A stretch of 52,554 nt of DNA, taken from positions 1 through 52,554 of the forward strand of contig JAAUUT010000025.1 in assembly GCA_012031035.1 (NCBI GenBank), read 5' to 3'. Positions within the stretch are counted from its first letter, which is position 1; each line of letters begins with the position of its first letter. The translations under genes and the position numbers were made by a program. Origin of the DNA: Candidatus Altimarinota bacterium (GTDB lineage Bacteria; Cyanobacteriota; Cyanobacteriia; Cyanobacteriales; Microcystaceae). The notes beneath the pieces are model-generated. The model was not told the DNA's origin and ran no database searches. It worked only from the letters and a program-made list of their open reading frames with translations. Shown here in pieces: positions 26,278-36,788 of this stretch.

Positions 26278-26958
26278 TTAACTCGAACTCGTATTTCCTT
26301 GCAGTCGCTCAAGAGAAAGAAGGGCTGCTTGATTGACTTGAGGATGGCTATCTTTGGCTAAAAATTTCAAAGCAGAAATACTTTTTGGGGTATTTAAATT
26401 GCCTAATGATTCTGCTAAACGCTGGCGAATCAACCAATCCTCTGAGGAGGCAAAATCAAGAATGCGATCGACACTTTCTATCGCTTGAATTTCTCCTAAA
26501 GCTGCGATCGCAGCTTGCTGCAATACTGTTTCTTCACTGTTGAGAGCATCTAACAAAACTTCTTTTGCTCGTATATCTTTAAGATTTCCCAAGGAAACGG
26601 TCGCACTAAAACGCACTAACCATTGCGTATCTTCATAAAATGACCGAGTTAAGGGTTCGAGTGCCCGAATATCGGCTAAATAGCCGAGTGCGCCGGCTGC
26701 ATCTGCGCGAATTCCGTAGTCATCGTCGGTTTCCATCAGCTTAACGAGAATATCGTAACATTCATCGGTTTGCTTGACTCCCAATGCAAATACTGCCATC
26801 GATCGCACGGGTAAAATCTCGTCGTAGAGGACTTTTTTGATTAGAGGTACTGCATCTTCAGCATTGACTTGTCGCAATGATGCCAAAGCTAGCAAGCGAT
26901 CGCGAGAGTTAGGACTATCAAGTTGACTAGCAATTTCTTCTAAATTTGGCTGACTCAT
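26278..26958 (-). CDS. HEAT-repeat protein, phycobilisome-lyase/NblB-like
   Basis: 226 residues made almost entirely of about six HEAT units of 30-32 residues (for example EILPVRSMAVFALGVKQTDECYDILVKLM and WLVRFSATVSLGNLKDIRAKEVLLDAL). PBS_HEAT proteins such as CpcE/F, NblB and relatives bind phycobiliproteins or bilins. The adjacent cpcS gene supports a role in phycobilisome assembly or turnover. Which of those roles it has cannot be read from the sequence; it lacks the partner gene expected for a CpcE/F heterodimer. Confidence 0.8.
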   Translation of the reverse strand: MSQPNLEEIASQLDSPNSRDRLLALASLRQVNAEDAVPLIKKVLYDEILPVRSMAVFALGVKQTDECYDILVKLMETDDDYGIRADAAGALGYLADIRALEPLTRSFYEDTQWLVRFSATVSLGNLKDIRAKEVLLDALNSEETVLQQAAIAALGEIQAIESVDRILDFASSEDWLIRQRLAESLGNLNTPKSISALKFLAKDSHPQVNQAALLSLERLQGNTSSS

Positions 26959-27175
26959 GAACCCTCAAATGTTCCAGCAAGATTTACACTGGATGTTACA
27001 TATTGTATCAAATTGAACGAAAGGACAACCAACCGCAAAAATGATAAGTATTAATACGTAAAAACTGAAGATTGTAAATTCATATTGCGACTCCTTAGAA
27101 AAACCTTTAGAAATCGTCTAGAACAAAGATCTTAGATCTAATCTAGAGCATTAGATCGACATAGATTTGGGGTAA

Positions 27176-27508
27176 ATGATGATGAATATAATGGACAGCC
27201 AACAAAAATTTCGGATGGTTTGCACGCTTACATTCGGGGACATATACGGTCAAATTATCGTGTGGTTGATTGTTATCTTCCTAACGCTAGCTAGTACGTT
27301 GGCTTTGTGGAGTAGCACTCGTCAAATCTACGCTTTAGCGACTGTAGGAATTGTTTTAGTCTTGTCTCTTCCTTTCTTATTATTTGCCTTTGTAACGACT
27401 CTGTTAAATCATATCGAGTTTGCACCCATAGAAGAGACTACTACCCGTATGTCTTTAAACCCAAAAAGTTCTAAATCCACTCAAAAAACAGCCGAAGCCG
27501 CAAGCTAA
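27176..27508 (+). CDS. Two-helix membrane protein, 110 aa
   Basis: Two membrane helices (QIIVWLIVIFLTLASTLALW; ALATVGIVLVLSLPFLLFAFVTTLL) are followed by a polar tail. Three adjacent ATG codons at 27176, 27179 and 27182, plus one at 27191, leave the start open; a GGGG just upstream best fits 27179 or 27182. No named family recognised; small proteins of this layout are common in cyanobacteria. Confidence 0.65.
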   Translation: MMMNIMDSQQKFRMVCTLTFGDIYGQIIVWLIVIFLTLASTLALWSSTRQIYALATVGIVLVLSLPFLLFAFVTTLLNHIEFAPIEETTTRMSLNPKSSKSTQKTAEAAS

Positions 27509-27511
27509 AAT

Positions 27512-27659
27512 AGTTATCAGTGACCAGTAATCAGTAATCAGTTATAGCAGTTCTCTTTGTAGATGAGATTAAGTAACTCATTAACCTTAATGCAGGAGAC
27601 ACAATATTAGCTAGAACGAACTCTCAACTGTTCGCCCTCACTGATTACTGATAACTGAT
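27512..27659. repeat. Inverted pair of heptamer repeat tracts
   Basis: The left tract (about 27512-27546) has CAGTAAT, CAGTAAT, CAGTTAT units. The right tract (about 27636-27659) has the complement, TGATTAC, TGATAAC, TGATT. The two tracts face each other across about 90 bases, like the ends of a small non-autonomous element, between the convergent 110-aa gene and the permease gene. Confidence 0.6.
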
Positions 27660-28478
27660 TTAAGCCCCCATTCCCGAATATTGCTGAAGTCCTCGCCGCC
27701 ACAGCCAACGGTTGAGAAAGAAAAATAAAATTCCCCATCCTAATGCAATTAAGATTCCGCGTAGAAAATTAACAGGAAAACCAATTACTAGTGCAGCAGG
27801 GAAGTATAAGAAGTAGGGAAATGGTGTCCACAAAACAATTTCTCGCACGAGCGGCGGAAAAACCTCTAGCGGGGCAATCAATCCAGAAAGAAAGATATAA
27901 AATAAAAACCAAAACTGTTCGATCGCGCTAGCTCGTTCCGTCCAGAAAGCAAACATGGCAAAAGTGTACTGACTGACAAAACGCAGCGAAAATGCTACAA
28001 CAGTTGCGATCGCCAAAAACAAGAATTCTTTCCAACTCGGTATCCAGAAGGCTTTTGGATAAAGCCAAAAAAAGAGAACTGTTAGCGCAATTGTCAAGGG
28101 GACGCGGGTCATTTTTTCAGCCAGGTGTCTAGCAATGTGATGCCATACTGGATCGAGTGGTTGTAGGAGTCGAAAAGACAATTGACCTTCTACGATTTCT
28201 CTTTCAAATTCCCAAATTACCCAAATCGTTGTAAATTGGCGAATGAGAAAAATACTAAAAAAGTAACGGGCAAAATCAACCGAACTGAACCCAAAATTGC
28301 CTCCTTGGGCGGCTTGAGTCCAAACTCCCATTAAAATAAGCGGTAAAGAATTTGATAGCGCCCATAAAAATATCTCGGCTCTATATTCGAGCATATGAGC
28401 GTAATATGTTGATAGTAAAGTTGTTGCTTTTTTCCAGGTCCACTTCATTTGACTTATATATCTTTTGAATGAAGGCAA
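27660..28478 (-). CDS. ABC-2 type transporter permease
   Basis: Up to 272 residues with six membrane helices. Segments such as YRAEIFLWALSNSLPLILMGVW, FEREIVEGQLSFRLLQPLDPVWHHIARHLAEK and PLEVFPPLVREIVLWTPFPYFLYFPA are typical of the permease family paired with an ABC-2 ATPase in cyanobacteria. The ATPase gene is not in the window. The frame opens with TTG at 28478; the ATG at 28448 (MKWTWKKATTLL) is the likelier start and avoids overlap with the divergent gene. Confidence 0.85.
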   Translation of the reverse strand: MPSFKRYISQMKWTWKKATTLLSTYYAHMLEYRAEIFLWALSNSLPLILMGVWTQAAQGGNFGFSSVDFARYFFSIFLIRQFTTIWVIWEFEREIVEGQLSFRLLQPLDPVWHHIARHLAEKMTRVPLTIALTVLFFWLYPKAFWIPSWKEFLFLAIATVVAFSLRFVSQYTFAMFAFWTERASAIEQFWFLFYIFLSGLIAPLEVFPPLVREIVLWTPFPYFLYFPAALVIGFPVNFLRGILIALGWGILFFFLNRWLWRRGLQQYSGMGA

Positions 28479-29463
28479 TTCGTACTACTGTATCGATTTT
28501 TGTTTGGAATATTCCAAGCTTGGCAATTTTATGGTTATTTAATTTATTGTATTTCGATCCTTTTTTGAAGCTTCGATCTTATCCCTTCACGCACCTCTCA
28601 ACTATCCTTACAGTTTTGCGATCGCGATGTTTTTTTCGTTATGCTGTAGTGCGATCGCTTTATGGATTTTTAGAAAGCAAAAAAGCGATTTTAACCCTTT
28701 GATTATTTGTTTTGGGGTTTTTATTGGATTTTTAGCGAGTGTTTTAACGATAACACAAGTCAATACTTACAATCGCTCGATTGGTGCAGCCAGTCTTTTT
28801 GTATTGGGAACAACTTTATTATTAGTTTCGTTTTTTGTAATTCTTTTATTTTTTATTTTTTCTGCGCTTCAAAAATCTAAAGAAGAAATTTTCAAACTTG
28901 CAAAAGAAACCGGATTTCAATGTTCTATAGTATTATTAATTTATCTTTTTCCTTTTACACTTATTTTTATTGCAGCGATTTTCCTAGCTTGCCAATTTCC
29001 AATTCATAAGCCTTCTTCTTATTCTCGACGATTGCTTTATGGCAGTTCTTTAACAATAGCTTTTTTAATAATTTATTTAATGGTTATTCAAGGAAATTTT
29101 CCACCAGGAACGCTCGTTCCTAATAACCTTCGCTACGAATGGGGAATCAAAAATTTTCCTTATGATTATGAATCAGAAGGCGATCGCCTCAAAATTTGTG
29201 AGCTTATTACTAATAGTATTGGAGAAGTAAAAGCGACTGCTTTAGTAGAAGATAATAACGTTTTTCATGGAAGTTTTACTCCTGGCGATGGCTATTCGAT
29301 GTTTACCTTAGAATTAATCGGTGAAAAAGGAACTGCGATCGCAAAAACCTGTTCGTCTTTGCGTTGTCCTCGCACGAAATTTATAAGTAAAATACGATCG
29401 CGATCGGGCACTCAAGAAATAGATATTTCTTCTTGTTTAAATTTGAATTTTGGTGAATTTTAA
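28469..29463 (+). pseudogene. Multi-pass membrane protein, frameshifted
   Basis: Two overlapping frames: 28469-28702 (membrane helix IPSLAILWLFNLLYFDPF) and 28627-29463. Adding one T to the T7 run at 28630-28636 joins RSRCFF to SLCCSAIALWIF and gives a 331-residue protein. It would have about six membrane helices, then an extracytoplasmic C-terminal domain of about 110 residues with Cys residues (KICELITN; AKTCSSLRC; DISSCLNL). No family recognised. Codon use is AT-rich compared with neighbours. The second frame has its own ATG at 28627, so it could be translated alone. Confidence 0.55.
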
Positions 29464-29525
29464 GGCTTTATATAAAACTAGAAATAAAAGTTTTAGATAA
29501 TATTCAAGTTATATTTTAGTTATCT

Positions 29526-31076
29526 TTATTCTAGAGAATTCTGATAATCGCTACCAGATCCATAGTACCAAGTGTCTAACCATCGATGATAATAATATTT
29601 TGGGACAGAAGAGAAATTTTTTGTGAGTGGCTGTAGCGATTTTCCAAGAGGATATAAACCGCTATAAAGTGCTAGATTAAAATAATGAATGCTCCAATCT
29701 AATAAAGGAGTTAAACCAATTTGAGGCAGTATTGGTAAGACTAACTTAGGATTAACTAAAGGTAAGGTTTTAGCTAGGGCTGGAAATTGAATAACATCTT
29801 GAAGAAATGGCTTGAGAACATCATCACCTAATTTATCCATCACTTGGAAAACACCACTCATGAGGTTGTTTATTTGATTGGGGGAAACTTTTTTATCTAT
29901 CCTGACACTCATGGTCTTCTGAAAAAGCCAAGTTACAGAAATATTGGGTTGATAAGGTTGCAATAGGGATAAAGATTTGCGATCTAAAAGATTATTTTGT
30001 AAGGCTTCTTCAATCCCAAAAGTTAGACGTTGTAAATGTCTTACCATTGCACCAAATCCACCAAAACTAACGGGAGATTGAGCGCCAGCACTATCGCCAA
30101 CCGCTAGCATTCGATCCCACGGTAAATGAAGGGGACTTTTGGAATAAGAAGGAAAGAAACCAAACAGAAAACGCTCGAAGTTTAATTGGTTTAGTTCGAC
30201 ATTTTGATATTCGGGTAACAAACGCAAATACTCTTCCATGAAAAATTCTAAACTGAAGCGATCGCGATGAGTATCGACATAAGTAAATAAATAAGTCGTC
30301 CTTCCATCTCTCGCTGGAAATGCTTCCCAAAAATACTGACATTGATTGAGAATTGGCGTAAATGAAGCAATTAAATCGCCTGTTTCATTATTGGGATAAC
30401 CTTTGGCACAACTACCAACAACCAAACAAACTCCGGTGGGTTTTTCTCCTTTTCTTGCTTGTTTGGCGATGGGAGAAAAATGACCCATTGCGTCGATGAG
30501 TAAACGAGTTTTTAAGCTATTTTCTCCCGCTTTAATTAATACTCCGTCGGGATAAACAGTTGCTGAGTTGAAAGGCATTTTTTCTAATAAAAGTCCACCA
30601 GCTTCTAAAAATTTTGATTTGAGTGTATCTAATAAAAATATAGGGTCAACGCCGATGTTGAGGACATCTTTTACCCAGACTTCATGACCTTGAAAAAAGC
30701 TAACGCGGGCGGGATTGTATTGTGTTGCGATCGCAGTTTCTAATTCTGACTCAGAAAGTAGTTCTAAGTCGATAAAAACTTGTAATTCTTGACGAGAAAT
30801 ATTCCATTCTTGATCTCTTCCTCGCAGGATTCCTCGTTCGATTAAAGCAACTCGCCAACCGCGTTTTTGCAATGCTGCACCCAAGAGAATTCCTAACGTA
30901 CCGCCGCAAATAACAACATCCCAATCGGGATTTCCTAACGAGTCTCGACTCTCATCAATGACGCAAGGAATTGATACAGTATCGCTACGAAGTTCTTGCC
31001 ATAATTTATCGACACTCCGCAACCGTCCGAGTACGTCGCCAGGAAGTTGAGAAAGAATTTGTTCTGTTAATGTCAT
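29526..31076 (-). CDS. cruP: Lycopene-cyclase-like flavoprotein, CruA/CruP family
   Basis: 516 residues. The start LPGDVLGRLRSVDKLWQ precedes an FAD-binding Rossmann motif (WDVVICGGTLGILLGAALQKRGWRVALIER). Further segments (LLIDAMGHFSPIAKQARKG; RMLAVGDSAGAQSPVSFGGFGAMVRH) match the CruA/CruP group of lycopene cyclase relatives. The shorter length and start fit CruP, which is conserved in cyanobacteria and plants and linked to limiting carotenoid-epoxide formation and oxidative stress rather than to bulk lycopene cyclisation. It stands alone, with a short spacer to tamB. Confidence 0.82.
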   Translation of the reverse strand: MTLTEQILSQLPGDVLGRLRSVDKLWQELRSDTVSIPCVIDESRDSLGNPDWDVVICGGTLGILLGAALQKRGWRVALIERGILRGRDQEWNISRQELQVFIDLELLSESELETAIATQYNPARVSFFQGHEVWVKDVLNIGVDPIFLLDTLKSKFLEAGGLLLEKMPFNSATVYPDGVLIKAGENSLKTRLLIDAMGHFSPIAKQARKGEKPTGVCLVVGSCAKGYPNNETGDLIASFTPILNQCQYFWEAFPARDGRTTYLFTYVDTHRDRFSLEFFMEEYLRLLPEYQNVELNQLNFERFLFGFFPSYSKSPLHLPWDRMLAVGDSAGAQSPVSFGGFGAMVRHLQRLTFGIEEALQNNLLDRKSLSLLQPYQPNISVTWLFQKTMSVRIDKKVSPNQINNLMSGVFQVMDKLGDDVLKPFLQDVIQFPALAKTLPLVNPKLVLPILPQIGLTPLLDWSIHYFNLALYSGLYPLGKSLQPLTKNFSSVPKYYYHRWLDTWYYGSGSDYQNSLE

Positions 31077-32608
31077 CGATGTTTCTCTATGCCTGTTTTT
31101 ATGTGCGATCGCTTATATCTTAACTTGTCAAGAAAAGTTCATATAAAGAATCCAACTTTAGAACGAAACTAAAAGATAACTTTTCACTCTTTATAATTGG
31201 AAGACACATACTGCTAGAAGCTTAGCTAGATAGAAGGAGTGTAAAAACACCGCCCATGATGATAGATAGAGACAAGTCCGGTAACAAAAATAACCAACCG
31301 GAAGCTAATTCGTCTCATCAACCAGATCCCAAACCGCCAAGAAAACCAAAATGGAGAGGGCGTTTTTGCGTTGGGGAGGAAGTCTTGTACTGGTTAGTCT
31401 CGGCGGCGGACTAATCTATGGATGGTTTTTTGTCCAAAATCAACTAACTCCGTTAATTGAAACCGAATTAATCGATCTTCTCAATCGTCCCGTAAAAATG
31501 GGAGCGCTGCAACGATTTTCCTTGACAGGAGTGCGTTTTGGTGAAACTAAAATTTTAGCAACTCCGACAGACCCCGCTAAAGTTTCCGTCGCTGCTGTAG
31601 AGGTAGGTTTTAACCCTTTTGTTTGGTTGACTTCAGGAGAACTGCAACTAGATGTTACTGCAATTCAACCCGATGTATATTTAGAGCAAGGAAAAAATAG
31701 AAGATGGTTGTTAACTAAGTTTGACTCGCCAGAAAAGAAGAAAAAGCGTTTCAAAGTTAGTTTAGAGACGCTACGATTGCAAGATGCAGATGTTATATTA
31801 AGGGCGCGATCGCAAACAGGCAATCTACAAACACCCGTTAAAGTATTAATCGACTCTGGAGAAGCAGATTTTTTCGATAAAGGAAAAATTATTGAGTTCG
31901 ATTTATCTGGCGAACTTGCTAATAGCGGCGATTTACAAGTTTCAGGGACGGGAATTCTTAAAACAGAAGCGATTAATCTCGTCCTTCGGGGAAATGATAT
32001 ACAAGCAACCGATGTTGGCAATTTACTTCCCTTGCCTTTTGCTTTACAAGCTGGGACAATCGGTGCAAATTTAGAAGTTAGAATTAGACCTCAACAAATT
32101 ACTCGCCTTCAGGGAATTGCTACTCTAGATACTGTAACGGCACGTTTGCCAACCTTAACGCAACCTTTCGCACAAAGCAACGGGGTATTACGCTTCCAAG
32201 AAACCGAAATCTACTTAGAAAACGTTACGTCTCGTTTCGGATCTATTCCTGCGATCGCGAATGGCATAATCGATTTACAAAAAGGCTACAATTTAAAAGC
32301 TAAAACAGAACCCATCCGGGTACAACAAGTTGTTGAATCATTAAAACTCAAAAAGCCACCCGTACCAATTGTAGGAGAACTTAAAGCCGATATTCGAGTA
32401 ACGGGTTCTACTCCTCAACCCGGACAACCCTTAACATCGCCTGTCGTATCGGTTGATGCTATTACAACCAAAACAACCCGGATCGATCGCGTCGATTTTC
32501 GTCCGGGTAGCACTGCACAGTTACAATTAATTGGGTCTAATCTTTCTGTTACTCAATTTCAAGCAACCCCAACCGTTGGCGGGCAATTGACGGGAAAAGG
32601 GAAGATTA

Positions 32609-32640
32609 AAGTCGAAAGTCGAAAATCGAAGGTCGAAAGT
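32609..32640. repeat. Heptamer tandem repeat inside tamB
   Basis: Four and a half units of a heptamer of the AAGTCGA type (AAGTCGA, AAGTCGA, AAATCGA, AGGTCGA). A second short copy lies near 32682-32695. It is translated as KVESRKSKVES and inserts a charged linker into the protein. Confidence 0.7.
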
Positions 32641-32652
32641 AACGATAGTAGT

Positions 32653-32669
32653 GCGAGCATCTTGCTCGC
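32653..32669. repeat. Small palindrome inside tamB
   Basis: Arms GCGAGCA and TGCTCGC with a 3-base loop, lying between the two heptamer tracts. The whole block 32609-32695 looks like an inserted repeat that kept the frame. Confidence 0.6.
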
Positions 32670-34497
32670 GGATAGGACAAACAAAGTCGAAAGTCAGAAT
32701 TCAGAATATAAATTTGATGTTAATGCAATAAATGTTCCTGCTGGTGCGATCGCGCGTCTCTATCAAACTACTCTACCGATTAATCCAGGATTAGTGTCGG
32801 GTCGGGCACAGTTTTTAGGAACCCTAGAAAATTCAGAACAACTTAAAGCAACGGGTGCAGCAAGTTTCAAACTTGGCGATGGAAGCGTCAACGCTAGTAA
32901 CTTTCAATATGCTAACCGACGCTGGCAAGGAAATATACAAGCTTCTGGCGTTAATTTAACCAGTCTCAATCCTAAGTTACCTCAGCAAGTCCATCAGGGA
33001 CGTTTGAATGGAATATTTAATGTTTCTGGAGGGATAGATTCGTTTGCGCCAGAATCTATTCGCGCTACGGGTTCGGCTAATGTTGCGATCGCAATGGTAC
33101 AGTAACCGCTAATAATATAACTCTAGCAAACGGACGTTGGGTAACAACTGTAAAAGCACAAGGAATAGATAGCGATCGCATCTTACCTAACCTTCCCTCT
33201 CAGTTTACAGGAATCCTCAATGGAACCTTCGATTTAGCAGGTAGCACCCACACTTCTCTACAAAATATTCGAGGAAATGGAACCGCTAATTTAACCCTAC
33301 CCCAAGGAAAAATAGAAGCAGAAAATATACAACTCGCCAATGGAGAATTTAAAGCAGTTGTAAGACCGAATGAAGTTGCTCTCAAACAGCTATACAAAGA
33401 AGGTAGAGGAACGTTAGATGGAAAACTCAATATTTTTGGGAATTTAGAAAAGCCCGCGCTTGCAGACGTTAGAGCTAGCGGAGAATTAACATTTAGTCAG
33501 GGGGTTGGGGCATTAGTTCGTCCCTTGACGACCGCAATCGACTGGAACGGTCAGAGATTAAATATTCGACAAGCGATCGCAACAGGAATTCAAGCGAGTG
33601 GATGGGCAGATATTGCACCCGAATTATTAGGAACCCCCAAAGCAATTAAGCAATTTGAATTACAAGTTGCAGCTTTGGAAGTCGATGTTAAAGCTTTTGC
33701 TATTCCTTTACCTGATAATATAGCCAAGGTTAGTTATTCAGGCAATTTAGATTTTGACGGGACTATTGCCGGAACGTTACAATCGCCTCGAATTGAAGGA
33801 GATTTAAATCTTGACAAATTGCAAGTTGCTAGTCTCGAATTCGATCGCACCCTTAAAGGAACCGTCAAAGGAATTCCAGAAAAAGGAATTAACATCGATC
33901 TTGCAGGGATACAAGACCGCATTCAACTAGCACTCGATCCTAAATACCAGCCTACTTCTTTTGATATTGAATTGGATCGGATGAATGTTAGCGGAATCCG
34001 CAAAAACGAGCAACTACAAATAAAAGCAGATAATATCCAGGTTGATTTATTTAAAAACATCGCTAAAGCTTCACAAATTACCTTACCAGAAGCTATACTT
34101 TCACAACCGCTTTCTGGGGAATTATCGGGTAACTTTGCATTTAATTTGCAAACATCAGAACTATCTGGCGAGGACGTTGCGATCGCCAATCCTCATTTAG
34201 GCACATTAAAGGGCGATCGTATCACTTCAAGCTTCCGCTATTTCAATAATAACTTAACGTTCAAAAATGCTCTATTTCAAAAGAATGACAGTCAGTATCT
34301 CCTCAATGGCAGCTTGATAAATATTCAAAGCAGTCCGCAACTAGAAGCTGAAATTGCCGTATCTAAAGGACAAATCCAAGACGTTCTCCAAACCCTACAA
34401 ATCTTCGAGCTATCCGACCTTGCGCGCGGACTCAATCCCCCTATCTATGCAAAAGCAGCCGATTTGTATGAAGGCAGGAATCAGGACGCACCTGTAG

Positions 34498-34517
34498 GGG
34501 CGAACGGCCGTTCGCCC
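34498..34517. repeat. 20-bp perfect palindrome inside tamB (GGGCGAACGG type)
   Basis: GGGCGAACGG is followed directly by its reverse complement. This palindrome is a familiar dispersed repeat of cyanobacterial genomes. It lies in the zone where the tamB frame is lost. Confidence 0.72.
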
Positions 34518-34569
34518 GTACCACAATCGGGAATTCAAAAGTCTCCCCACTCCCCCCGACTCCCCGTAC

Positions 34570-34589
34570 AGACGCGATATATCGCGTCT
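34570..34589. repeat. 20-bp perfect palindrome inside tamB (AGACGCGATA type)
   Basis: AGACGCGATA is followed directly by its reverse complement. It is a second dispersed palindrome, 52 bases after the first, with C-rich low-complexity sequence between them. Confidence 0.72.
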
Positions 34590-36788
34590 CTACACCCCAA
34601 ACACCTCTTTTCAACATCGGTACGCCGCAAGCGCCTATATTAGAACAACTGAGTCGTTTCTCAGAGATTGAAACACTACTAAGGATGCAGCGCAAAAAAC
34701 GGCAAGAAGCCTCACCTTTGCCAGAATTAGCGGAATTACAAGGCACTTTCGACGGAAAACTAACGGTTAGTGCTGCTCCCAAAAGCGAAATTAAAGCTTC
34801 CTTTGATTTTCAAGGGAAAGCTTGGCAATGGCGAGATTATATTTTTAACCAAATCGATCTCAAAGGCGGTTTGCAAGATGGAATCGTAACTCTCGAACCT
34901 GTCAGGGTGCAATCGGGAGAAAGCTTGTTTGCATTCTCTGGTAGCGTAGGAGGAAAGATTCCTTCCGGTCGATTGCAATTAAATAATATTCCCCTAGAAT
35001 TGCTCTCAGAATTTGTCGAAGTACCGCCAACGATCGCAATTGGTGGATTGCTCAACGGTAATGTAACCCTAGCAGGAAGCCGCGACAATCCACAAGCTAA
35101 TGGAGAACTCGCGATCGCCAATGCTACGATTAATCAAACTGCACTTTCTACTACTCAAGGCAGTTTTACTTACGACAAAAGCCGTCTCGATTTCCAAGCC
35201 AGCAGCAAACTTAACCCTCAAGCTGAACCGATTGTTGTACAAGGCTCTATTCCTTATCAATTGCCATTTGCAACTGTCAAACCCGATAGCGATCGCTTGC
35301 AATTAAACTTACAAGTACAAAATGAAGGAATAGCATTATTAGATATTATCAGTCGAGATGCACTTTCTTGGATTGACGGACAAGGAGAAATCGCGATCGA
35401 TATTTCCGGTCGTTTCGACCAAAAGCAAGGTCGTCCCAACCAGCTACGGGCTGAAGGAATTGCAACCTTTAATAATGCAACCATCGGCGCACAAGTCCTT
35501 CCCAACGCGCCGCTAACCGAAGTCAACGGCAAAATCCTCTTTAATTTCGATCGCGTTGACGTAGAAAGCCTCACTGGAAAGTTTAGCGGCGGTAAAGTTG
35601 CAGTAGCAGGTAGCTTACCCCTCATCGAATCCAAACCGCAGAAAAACCCTCTGACTGTAACGCTAGACAATCTCGCACTCAATCTCAAAGGACTCTATCA
35701 AGGTGGCGTGCAAGGACAAGTCAAGATTGCCGGAAGTGCCCTAGAACCGATATCGGCGGTAGGCTGGCGCTAGCTAACGGTCGAGTGTTACTAGGAGAAG
35801 GAAACGGGACAGAAGGCGAATTAAACGATGGACTTGGTTTAAGTTCGACCGAATTTAACAACCTGCAAATTATGCTAGGCGAAAATATCCAACTCGTGCG
35901 ACCTCCTATTTTAAATTTCTTAGCAACGGGAAGCTTAACGTTAAATGGAAACCTCTATCAGCCTCGTCCGCAAGGAAAAATTACGCTCCACAACGGTCAA
36001 GTTAATCTTTTTGCCTCTCAGTTGCGCTTGGATACGGGAGAAGAAAACACCGCGCAGTTTTCGGCCAAGCGAGGCTTAGATCCTTACCTAAAGCTACAAC
36101 TGAGGACTTCAGCCACCGAAACGACTCGCGATGCAGTTCGCACCAATACGTCTTCTTCGGAAATTGCCGATCCCCTGACGGCTAACTTGGATAGCTTTCA
36201 AACCGTTCGCATTCGCGCCAGAATCGAAGGATACGCCAGCCAATTGACCAATAGCATCGAACTAACCAGCATTCCTCCACGCAGTCAGCGAGAAATTATT
36301 ACCCTTTTAGGCGGCGGTTTTGTCAATACGTTAGGTCGCGGCGATACAACATTAGGGTTAGCAAACTTGGCAGGTTCGGCCGTATTTGGTAGCGTACAAG
36401 GCGAAATTAGCGATCGCCTGGGATTAAGCGAGTTTCGTATCTTTTCAACGCCTTTAATTAACGATCGCGATCGTACTTCTAACAGTGGAATTGGGATAGC
36501 GGCCGAAGCTGGAATAGACATAACTGAAGATGTCTCTTTTTCCGTCTTGAAAATTTTAAATACAGATCGACTGCCCCAGTTTGGTTTGGATTATCGCATT
36601 AATAACAATACGGTTATCCGAGGTTCTAGTAATTTCTCAGATGATAGCAGAGTTACGATCGAATACGAACAGCGCTTTTAATTTGTTAAAAAAGATACAA
36701 TAAATTTATATGTTTCCCTAGCTTATTGCTGCGATCGCTGAAAAATTAGGCGTACATAAGAGCTTGTTTCTGCAAAGGAGAGTGTCAA

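Larger units (their letters stand above)
31256..36681 (+). pseudogene. tamB: TamB-like (DUF490) envelope translocation/lipid transport protein, split by four -1 frameshifts
   Basis: Read through, the gene gives about 1,809 residues: a Pro-rich N-terminus, one membrane anchor (SLVLVSLGGGLIYGWFFV), then repeated beta-rich AsmA/TamB segments (LANGRWVTTVKAQG; GEIAIDISGRFDQ) and the conserved TamB C-terminal domain ending VTIEYEQRF. The frame drops by one at four places: the T5 run 31363-31367, A2 at 33093-33094, the repeat zone about 34500-34570, and 35750-35753. At each, homology resumes in the next frame. TamB bridges inner and outer membranes in phospholipid or autotransporter handling. Whether it is inactive or mis-sequenced is open. 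AAGGAG lies about 17 bases before the ATG at 31256. Confidence 0.85.

Noticed and set aside
28627..29463. Second frame of the 28.5-kb membrane gene as a complete gene by itself
   Set aside because: An ATG exists at 28627, but the preceding 77-aa frame supplies a matching first membrane helix and breaks at a T7 run, so one frameshifted gene is more likely.
34441..34782. 113-aa minus-strand frame across the tamB repeat zone
   Set aside because: It is the complement of the palindromes and of tamB coding sequence; palindromes stay open on both strands by chance.
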